Origin: CAVPJC01 sp963705155
GTDB taxonomy: Bacteria; Chloroflexota; Anaerolineae; Anaerolineales; UBA4823
NCBI GenBank assembly: GCA_963705155.1
Contig: CAVPJC010000015.1
Span: forward strand, 104,886 to 168,885
Direction of reading: 5' to 3'
Length of the DNA: 64,000 nt
The notes under the pieces are model-generated. The model searched no databases, was not told the origin of the DNA, and was given only the letters and a program-made list of their open reading frames with translations. Positions 54,030 through 61,146 of the stretch are shown here, one piece after another. Position 1 is the first letter of the stretch; the number at the start of each line of letters is the position of its first letter. Position numbers and translations under genes: made by a program.

Positions 54030-55658
54030 CTAACGTTCGGGCAGGATGTAATCCTGGTACTGCACACGCAGGACTTTCTTATCGAACTTGCCCACGCTGG
54101 TCTTGGGGATGCTTTCAATAAAGACGATGTCATCGGGCAAAGCCCAGCTGGCAAAATGCGGTCGAATGTGCTCGTAGATCTCTTCCCTGGAGATATTCTC
54201 TTTGAAGTCGGGTTTGGCAACCACACACGCCAGAGGGCGTTCCTGCCAGCGCGGGTGGGGCACGGCGATCACCGCCGCCTCCAGCACCTTGGGATGTGAC
54301 ATGATGGTGTTTTCCAGATCGACCGATGAGATCCACTCGCCGCCGCTCTTCACCAGATCCTTGGTACGGTCCACAATCTGCATAAAGCCCTCAGGGTCGA
54401 TGGTAACCACATCGCCGGTGCGGAACCAGCCATCCTGGTAGGCGTCGGTGGAACGGTCATCATTGTAATAGCTGCTGATAATCCAGGGGCCGCGCACCTG
54501 AAGCTCGCCAAAGGCCTTGCCATCCCAGGCGATTTCTTTACCGGCTTCGTCCACGGCGCGGATATCCACGCCCGGCACGGCTGTGCCCTGCTTGGCGCGA
54601 ATGGTGAAGCGCTCGGCCTCGGGCAGATCCACCTGGTAGCTCTTGAGGCGGCTGACGGTGCCCAGGGGTGACATTTCGGTCATGCCCCAGGCATGCATGA
54701 CGTTGATGCCGTGCCTGCGCTCGTAGGCCTCGATCATCCACTGCGGGGCGGCCGCGCCGCCGACGATCATGCCGCGCAGGCTGGAGAGATCGTAGCGCTC
54801 ATTTTCGAGCAGGTTGAGCATCCCGATCCACAGGGTGGGCACACCGGCGGTGAGGGTGACGTGTTCGGCCTGGATCAACTCGGCCAGATCACGCGGGGTC
54901 ATGTGCGGGCCGGGAAAGACCATGGTAGTCCCCAGCATGGTGCAGACGAAAGGCGTGCCCCAGGCCAGAACGTGGAACATGGGCACCACCGGCATGAAGA
55001 TGTCCCGCTCGGAGATGCCAAAGGAATCGGTCATGCTCAGGCCCAGGCTGTGCAGAAAAATGGAGCGGTGAGAATAAACCACACCCTTGGGGTTGCCGGT
55101 GGTGCCAGAGGTGTAGCACATGCCGGCGGCTTCGTTTTCATCCAGGCGCGGCCAGGGGTAATCGCTGCCCACAGACTGGATCAGGTCTTCATAGGCGTGC
55201 ACCGGGCTCAGGCTGGTGTTGGACGGAACCGTATCCCCCAGGATGATGTAGTGGCGCACATTTTTGAGGTGGGGGGCCAGCTTTTCGACGGCGGGCAGCA
55301 AGGTGGGATCCACAAAGAGCACCTGGTCGTCGGCGTGGTGGATGATGTAAGCCAGCTGGTCGCCGGGCAGACGCAGGTTGAGCGGGTGGAGCACTGCGCC
55401 CATGCACGGGACGGCGAAGTAGATTTCGAGGTGATAGGCGTTGTTCCAGGCCAGTGTGCCCACACGGTCGCCGCGGCGCACACCCAGCTTTTCCAGGGCG
55501 TTGGCCAGGCGGCCAACGCGATCGGCCATATCGGCATAGGTGTAGCGCTTAAGACCGGGGCCGGCCTTGGTGATGATTTCTTTCCTGCCATACAATCGTT
55601 GCGCCCGCTCCAGGATGGGTGTCAACGTGAGCGGGTAGTCCATCATAAGCCCTTGCAT
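54030..55658 (-). CDS. Fatty-acyl-CoA synthetase (AMP-binding)
   Basis: ATG at 55658 (MQGLMMDYPLTLTPILERAQ) follows AAGGAGGATC; a longer reading lacks similarity. ANL motifs: MCYTSGTTGNPKGVVYSHRS, AWGMTEMSPLGTVSR, DGWFRTGDVVTIDPEG, IVDRTKDLVKSGGEWISSVD, with the C-terminal Lys region SVGKFDKKVLR. 542 residues, normal for medium/long-chain acyl-CoA ligases (COG0318). It activates fatty acids with ATP and CoA. Confidence 0.9.
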   Translation of the reverse strand: MQGLMMDYPLTLTPILERAQRLYGRKEIITKAGPGLKRYTYADMADRVGRLANALEKLGVRRGDRVGTLAWNNAYHLEIYFAVPCMGAVLHPLNLRLPGDQLAYIIHHADDQVLFVDPTLLPAVEKLAPHLKNVRHYIILGDTVPSNTSLSPVHAYEDLIQSVGSDYPWPRLDENEAAGMCYTSGTTGNPKGVVYSHRSIFLHSLGLSMTDSFGISERDIFMPVVPMFHVLAWGTPFVCTMLGTTMVFPGPHMTPRDLAELIQAEHVTLTAGVPTLWIGMLNLLENERYDLSSLRGMIVGGAAAPQWMIEAYERRHGINVMHAWGMTEMSPLGTVSRLKSYQVDLPEAERFTIRAKQGTAVPGVDIRAVDEAGKEIAWDGKAFGELQVRGPWIISSYYNDDRSTDAYQDGWFRTGDVVTIDPEGFMQIVDRTKDLVKSGGEWISSVDLENTIMSHPKVLEAAVIAVPHPRWQERPLACVVAKPDFKENISREEIYEHIRPHFASWALPDDIVFIESIPKTSVGKFDKKVLRVQYQDYILPER

Positions 55659-55758
55659 GAGATCCTCCTTCGGCTGTGCCTGAGAACGCAGGTTTCTCCT
55701 AAACAAGGTGGAGACAGGTGTGTCGTGACAGGTATCGCTCTGATCCCCTTCAATTGAG

Positions 55759-55786
55759 ACAGTACCATTGCGGTAAATTGTGTCAA
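55759..55786 (-). promoter_or_regulatory. Putative promoter of the acyl-CoA synthetase gene
   Basis: Minus strand: consensus TTGACA at 55786-55781, 16-bp spacer, TACTGT at 55764-55759. Leader of about 95 nt to the ATG at 55658. Confidence 0.5.
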
Positions 55787-55907
55787 TATTATACGATTAA
55801 ATAATAAATGGGGGCGGTCGATTACCGATCAACTTTTTTTTGCGTTTCAAGCCAAAATCTGACCGATTGTTAACAGTCAGCAGACGTAACAAAGGTGAAA
55901 GCTGTCC

Positions 55908-55936
55908 TTGCTCATCAGGCATGTTTATGATAATGT
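55908..55936 (+). promoter_or_regulatory. Putative promoter of the GH57 gene
   Basis: TTGCTC at 55908-55913, 17-bp spacer, TAATGT at 55931-55936. Its position supports the ATG at 55953 rather than the upstream TTG at 55908 as the start. Confidence 0.4.
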
Positions 55937-55952
55937 TAAGGTTGTCGAAAAT

Positions 55953-57404
55953 ATGACGTCCCAATCGTTTTGCATTCACGGCCACTTCTACCAGCCGCCC
56001 CGCGAAGACCCGCTGACCGGCGCTATACCCATCGAACCCGGGGCTTCCCCCTTTCCCAATTGGAACGAGCGCATCCACGCCGAGTGCTACCGCCCCAACG
56101 CTGAATTGGGCAATTTTGCCCATATCAGCTTCAATATTGGTCCCACGCTGCTGGAATGGATGAACACGCACGATCATGCCATCCTGCAGGGCATCCTGGC
56201 TCAAGACCAGGCCAACATGCGAGCCTGGGGCGTGGGCAATGCCATGGCTCAGGCTTTCAACCACACCATCCTGCCGCTGGCTTCCTATGAAGATAAAGTG
56301 ACCCAGGTGGCGTGGGGCATTGCTGAATTCCGCCACCGCTTCGGTCGCAAACCGCAGGGTATGTGGCTGCCTGAAACCGCCGTTGATCTTGAAACGCTGC
56401 AGGTTCTCGCCGAACAGGGCATCCAGTTTACCATCCTGGCTCCCTGGCAGGCCGAACGTGAGGATGTGGATGTCACCGAGCCGTACCGTGTGGCCCTGCC
56501 TGGCGGGCGCAGCATCACCGTCTTTTTCTATCATTCCGGTTTGAGCGGCGGGATCAGCTTTAACCCTGCCATGACGGTCAACGCCGATAGTTTTGCCCTG
56601 TACGACCTGTCCCGCCATTTCAACGCCGAAAAGATCGAGCGGGGTGAGCCGCAGATCATCCTGGTGGCATCCGATGGCGAGCTGTATGGCCACCACCAGC
56701 CCATGCGCGACCGCTTCCTGGAACGCCTGGTGGATGGCGCCAGCACGAGCCTGGGTTTCAATCCCACCTACCCGGCGCTGTGGTTGCAACAAAACCCCAT
56801 CCGGCGTGAGATTAAGATCCGCGAGAACACCTCCTGGAGCTGCCATCACGGCGTGGTGCGCTGGTCGGGTTCGTGCGGGTGCTCGCCGCGCTCGGGCGAG
56901 TGGAAGGCGCAGCTGCGCCAGGCTTTCGAGCGTCTTTCCATGGCCCTGGATGATCTTTATGCACAATTTATGCGCCCCTATATTGACGATCCGTGGGCGC
57001 TGCGCAACCGTTATATTGAAGTGATGATGGGTCTCTTGCCGGTGGAAGATTTACTGGCCGAAATGGCCGGACAGCGACTGCCCACAGAGGTGAACGTACG
57101 CCTGCACCTGCTGCTCGAGATGGAACGCGAACGCCAGCGTATTTACACCTCGTGCGGCTGGTTTTTTGATGACTTTGACCGGATCGAGCCCAAGAACAGC
57201 ATTGCCTACGCCGCTCAGGCGGTGCGCCTGCTGCGCCTGGCAACCGGCGTCAACCTGGAACGCTATGTCGTGGAAGATCTGCAGGGTGTAGCCAGCGAAC
57301 GCACCGGATTGAGCGCCGGTCTCGTGTTCCAGCGCCACATGCAGCGCGCCGTTCTGGATGGGCGTGTGATTGCCGGCGCCAGGCTTCCCTACATCCCCAG
57401 GTAA
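55953..57404 (+). CDS. Glycoside hydrolase family 57 protein, DUF3536 type
   Basis: Starts TSQSFCIHGHFYQPPREDPL, the signature beginning of this GH57 branch. Further: HAECYRPNAELGNFAHISFN, QGMWLPETAVDLETLQVLAE, IILVASDGELYGHHQPMRDR and NTSWSCHHGVVRWSGSCGC. The Glu of WLPETA and the Asp/Glu of SDGELYG are the likely catalytic candidates, though I am not certain. About 483 residues, intact and without a signal peptide, so cytoplasmic. GH57 enzymes act on alpha-glucans. It lies head-to-tail opposite the GH13 gene, suggesting a shared glycogen/starch role. Confidence 0.88.
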   Translation: MTSQSFCIHGHFYQPPREDPLTGAIPIEPGASPFPNWNERIHAECYRPNAELGNFAHISFNIGPTLLEWMNTHDHAILQGILAQDQANMRAWGVGNAMAQAFNHTILPLASYEDKVTQVAWGIAEFRHRFGRKPQGMWLPETAVDLETLQVLAEQGIQFTILAPWQAEREDVDVTEPYRVALPGGRSITVFFYHSGLSGGISFNPAMTVNADSFALYDLSRHFNAEKIERGEPQIILVASDGELYGHHQPMRDRFLERLVDGASTSLGFNPTYPALWLQQNPIRREIKIRENTSWSCHHGVVRWSGSCGCSPRSGEWKAQLRQAFERLSMALDDLYAQFMRPYIDDPWALRNRYIEVMMGLLPVEDLLAEMAGQRLPTEVNVRLHLLLEMERERQRIYTSCGWFFDDFDRIEPKNSIAYAAQAVRLLRLATGVNLERYVVEDLQGVASERTGLSAGLVFQRHMQRAVLDGRVIAGARLPYIPR

Positions 57405-57455
57405 GCCGGAACTACCCCGATTTGAATACTTAACCCAGAGGCTGTCCAAAAAGCA

Positions 57456-57508
57456 GGGCGAAGCGTGGTAATACCGCCACAGGTTGTGCAAACGACAACG
57501 CTTCGCCC
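57456..57508. repeat. Intergenic inverted repeat (GGGCGAAGCGT arms)
   Basis: GGGCGAAGCGT at 57456-57466 and its exact complement at 57498-57508, with 31 bp between. The right arm runs into CCCCTAC, the GTAGGGGC-type motif also seen in the coding repeat at 30586. It may be a dispersed palindromic repeat or a weak terminator after the GH57 gene; no T-run follows directly. Confidence 0.6.
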
Positions 57509-57551
57509 CTACAGGCTCGTGGTTTTCTATCCCTGGGGTAAAGCAGGAGTA

Positions 57552-57782
57552 TTATTTACCATGCAGATCGCCACCGGCCTGTTTTTTCTGGCTGGCGGGT
57601 TTTGCAGGTCGCGCCGCTTCCAGCAGTTTATCCACCTGGAACTTGGAGCCTGCCTCGGCTTTCTGCATCGCCTGGATCACCGCGAAGCACGCCGCGACTG
57701 ACGCGCCTGTCTCTTCAGAAGCTCCCGCCGGCGGCCTGCAGCCGAATGACCGTGACCGCAAACATCCACCACAGCCACTCAT
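57552..57782 (-). CDS. Small single-helix protein coupled to the GH13 gene (probably two frameshifts)
   Basis: The ATG at 57782 overlaps the GH13 stop (ATGA). In one frame the N-terminus reads WLWWMFAVTVIRLQAAGGS, a membrane-type helix. A second frame continues ETGASVAACFAVIQAMQKAE and SKFQVDKLLEAARPAKPASQ to a TAA at 57552. The two join only if one base was lost near the start and one gained near 57725. About 76 residues. No family recognised. Confidence 0.42.
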   Translation of the reverse strand: MSGCGGCLRSRSFGCRPPAGASEETGASVAACFAVIQAMQKAEAGSKFQVDKLLEAARPAKPASQKKQAGGDLHGK

Positions 57783-60700
57783 CGTAAGATCTCCTTGTTG
57801 AACCACAGAGTACCCTGGAAGCGGTTCACACCCAAAACCCGCTGGACTTCCTGGTCGCCCAGCCAGCCCTGCAGCGCCTGGTAAGGTCGCTGCTGGACGG
57901 GGATTTTTTCATCGAACCAACCCTGGTGGCTGATCAGCAAACGCGTCAGGCTGACCACCCGCTCGGCAGCGGCTGCATCCAGGCCCATCTCGCCCAACGT
58001 GCCGGCGATGATCTTGCCCAGCAGCCATTCGTCGATCCAGGTGCGGCTGATCTCGGCTGCCTGGGCTGCATCCAAGACCTGACCCAGGCGATGGGTGGCG
58101 AGCCAGCCCAGCAGGACACCCCAGGTGCGCCGCTCGCCCTGCACCAGCCGGATGGATTGCAGGTATTTGAGGGCAGTGGCAAAGCGCCCGGCGCCTTTGA
58201 GCACGGGCAGTTTCAGAACAGCTTCAGCCTCGCTGCGCAGGGCTGCCACGGTTTCATCGATGCTGCCGCCGCCCCGGGTGATGGCTTGCACACCCTGCAA
58301 AATGGCTTCTGATTTCCATGTAAATTCATTCACGGCCTGGTCAGGCTCGGCGGCAGGCGCGAGTGCAGCCGCTTTTTTACCCTTTACCCGCACAGGCTGG
58401 ATGGGCAGGGCGCGGTTATCGATCAAATATTCAAACGAACCGCGGTTCACCAGTTCGCGGAAGGGATGGTGCACAGCCTGCAGGAAGACCTCTTTGAGGG
58501 CGTCTTCAATGCTGGGCACACCGCGCCCGTTCAAATAACCCACCAGCTCCCCGTAATGGTGCCACAGGTCTTCCTGCACCTCACGGAAATCCATGAACAC
58601 ATGGAACTGGTAAGCCTCCAGGGCGATATACAGCCCCTGATCGTGGAGTTCCTGGCTGGGCCGGATGTATTCAAGCCCGCTGATGACGTCCCGGAAGATT
58701 GTATATAGACCAGGCTCACTGCGCAGGCCCAACCCGGCGCCCAGTGAAATTTGTTCGTTCACCCGCCCGCCATCCGCAGGGTTGGGCGGACGGGCTGCTG
58801 AAGTGCGGATCCAGCCGGCGGCCCGGGCGTACTTGTTGTGGAAGACCACCAGAGCGCGCTCAGCGCCGGCCCGGTTCGAGTAGGCGTACACATCTTCATT
58901 GACAAAACCGCCGGGGACACTGCCGCCCGGTGCAGAGATGAAATCGTAAAGCACAAAATCGTGGCCCTGGGAAAACAGGTAGCGCTTGCGCAGCAAGGGG
59001 AAGATCTCGCGCTCGTGGCGTTCCACCAGGTAGCCGTCGGGCTGCTCATCCCAGTAGGCGCGGCGGTATTCCATGCCGTATTTCTCGGTGAAGCCTTCCA
59101 CCTGCCCGTGACCGATCATGGGCAAACCGGGCAGCGTGGCGAGCAGCGTGCACATGCCAAAATACTTGTCGCCTTTGCCAAACTGGTCAACGGCGGTGCG
59201 CTCGTCGGGGTTGTTCATGAAGTTGACGTAACGCTTGAGGATTTCGGGGTCGAACTCGAGCGTGTTTTTGATTACCTGGCGGTATTCCTGGTTTTTCTCA
59301 TCGCGCAGCATATTCATAAAGGCGCTGTTATAGACGCGGTGCATACCCAGCGTGCGCACAAAATAGCCTTCCATCAGCCAGAAGGCCTCCGCCAGCAGCA
59401 GGGTATCGGGCACTTCCTGGGCGACACGGTCAACCACCTCGCGCCAGAACTCGATGGGGATGGCGGCGTCGAACTGCTCTTTGGTCAGGCCGTGCTCGGC
59501 GCGGGAGGGGATATCGCCGCCGCTGCCCGGCTCGGGGAACCACAAGCGATGGAAATGGCGCTTGGCCAGGGTCATGGCGGCATCAAAGCGGATGATGGGG
59601 AACTTGCGTGCCACGTGCAGAATGGTCTGGATGACCGCTTCGCGCACTTCGGGCTTGAGGTAATTGAGCTGGGCGGTGTCATTCCAGGGCATGGAAGTGC
59701 CGTCGTTGCCGTGGTAGATGTAGCGAGTTTCGCCATTCCAGTGATCGACGCGCTTGAAAACCACCGCGGCGTCGGTATTATCGAAGTAATGGTCTTCAAT
59801 ATATAACCCCACTCGCTGCTCCCAGGAGAGGTTAGGACCGTTGAAGGAGTAGGCCGGGAAGGGGCTGTATTCTGAAGAGATGAACCAATCCGGGTGCTCG
59901 ATCACCCAGCGCGAGTCGATGCCCATGTGGTTGGGCACCATATCTGACGCCAGGCGGATACCGCATTTCCAGGCCCGGTCGCGCAGGGCGCGGTAGGCTT
60001 CTTCGCCGCCCAGGTCGGCAGCGATAGTGTAATCGAATAACGAATAGGCCGATGCCACCGCATCCGGGTTACCGCGCAGCTGCTTGATGGTCTTGGATGC
60101 CTGGCTGCGCTCCCACAGGCCAATCAACCACAGACCGGTAAAACCAGAGCGTCCCAGGCGTTCCAGCTCTTCATCGGGGATTTCATCCAGGCGGGTGATG
60201 GGGCGCTGGTGTTTCTTGGTTAGCTGGTCCAGCCAGACATAGGCATTTTTGGCCAGCAGCACCAGGCTGGGCATCCAGTCTTTATCGGGGCTGAACCGCT
60301 CCGGGTCCATCTCTTGTCCGGAAAACTCGTACACCGCGGCCGGGGCTGGCCCCGGGATGGTGAAATAGATTTTCTCTTCTTCTTTAATCAAGTCCAGGCT
60401 GGAAAGCAGCCGGTAGAGCATCTGCCCCAGCATCTGTCCCCAGCGGGTGCGGATGTATTCAAGCTGTCCCGGGAGCGAGTGCGGCACGGCAATCGCCGGG
60501 CTTCGCAGCATTTCCACCAGGGTCTGGTTATCGGGTCCGAAGGCTGGCTGGCTGGCAAAGAAGGCCTGCAGACCCGTGATCATTTGTGGATACACACTGC
60601 CGGTTTCCAGGCCGGCATCGTCGAACAGCTCCATAAACGGGGCGCAGGCCGGGTTGGTATTGGCTACCCACAACATAAGCATTTCTTCAAGCAGCACCTG

Positions 60701-61132
60701 CCGGTTGGGAATACCCCCCGAGGCGCCATCCAGATAATCATCCAGCTCGATCTCGCGGCGGTAAACCGCCAGGGGAGGGAACTGGCGGGCAAATAGACGC
60801 AGGGTGCGCTCTACCTCGGCCTGCCCGAGGCTCTTTTCCAGGGATTGCAGAGCCAGACCCATAACCTGAGAGCCGCGCTCCTGACGGTATTGGGCCACTA
60901 CCAGGTGCAGGATTTCATCGACCAGCCCCAGGGCATTGATCTGCCCGGCGCGCACGGCTTGTTCTGGAAAGTTCACCAGGTTGCGCTTCTGGTTCATCTT
61001 CTGGGCAAACTGGCGCGCCCCGTGGAAATTGGCAAAAATCACATTCCCGCTCAGTGAAAACAGGCTTTCATCGAACTGGTAGCGGTCGCGGGCCTGCCTG
61101 GATACATGAAATTCAAATTGTGGATGATGCAT
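57779..61132 (-). CDS. Large alpha-amylase-family (GH13) protein
   Basis: I start at ATG 61132, three bases behind GGAGGG. About 1117 residues, intact. The N-terminal ~270 residues are helical and unassigned. The GH13 barrel follows with CGIRLASDMVPNHMGIDSRW (region I), IIRFDAAMTLAKRHFHRLWF (region II, nucleophile Asp) and LLLAEAFWLMEGYFVRTLG (region III, acid Glu). The C-terminal ~350 residues lack recognisable motifs. No signal peptide, so it is likely an intracellular glucan hydrolase or transferase. It starts 14 bp after the AAA/TPR regulator ends and is coupled to the small gene. Confidence 0.88.
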   Translation of the reverse strand: MHHPQFEFHVSRQARDRYQFDESLFSLSGNVIFANFHGARQFAQKMNQKRNLVNFPEQAVRAGQINALGLVDEILHLVVAQYRQERGSQVMGLALQSLEKSLGQAEVERTLRLFARQFPPLAVYRREIELDDYLDGASGGIPNRQVLLEEMLMLWVANTNPACAPFMELFDDAGLETGSVYPQMITGLQAFFASQPAFGPDNQTLVEMLRSPAIAVPHSLPGQLEYIRTRWGQMLGQMLYRLLSSLDLIKEEEKIYFTIPGPAPAAVYEFSGQEMDPERFSPDKDWMPSLVLLAKNAYVWLDQLTKKHQRPITRLDEIPDEELERLGRSGFTGLWLIGLWERSQASKTIKQLRGNPDAVASAYSLFDYTIAADLGGEEAYRALRDRAWKCGIRLASDMVPNHMGIDSRWVIEHPDWFISSEYSPFPAYSFNGPNLSWEQRVGLYIEDHYFDNTDAAVVFKRVDHWNGETRYIYHGNDGTSMPWNDTAQLNYLKPEVREAVIQTILHVARKFPIIRFDAAMTLAKRHFHRLWFPEPGSGGDIPSRAEHGLTKEQFDAAIPIEFWREVVDRVAQEVPDTLLLAEAFWLMEGYFVRTLGMHRVYNSAFMNMLRDEKNQEYRQVIKNTLEFDPEILKRYVNFMNNPDERTAVDQFGKGDKYFGMCTLLATLPGLPMIGHGQVEGFTEKYGMEYRRAYWDEQPDGYLVERHEREIFPLLRKRYLFSQGHDFVLYDFISAPGGSVPGGFVNEDVYAYSNRAGAERALVVFHNKYARAAGWIRTSAARPPNPADGGRVNEQISLGAGLGLRSEPGLYTIFRDVISGLEYIRPSQELHDQGLYIALEAYQFHVFMDFREVQEDLWHHYGELVGYLNGRGVPSIEDALKEVFLQAVHHPFRELVNRGSFEYLIDNRALPIQPVRVKGKKAAALAPAAEPDQAVNEFTWKSEAILQGVQAITRGGGSIDETVAALRSEAEAVLKLPVLKGAGRFATALKYLQSIRLVQGERRTWGVLLGWLATHRLGQVLDAAQAAEISRTWIDEWLLGKIIAGTLGEMGLDAAAAERVVSLTRLLISHQGWFDEKIPVQQRPYQALQGWLGDQEVQRVLGVNRFQGTLWFNKEILR

Positions 61133-61146
61133 TTTCCCTCCGTAAA

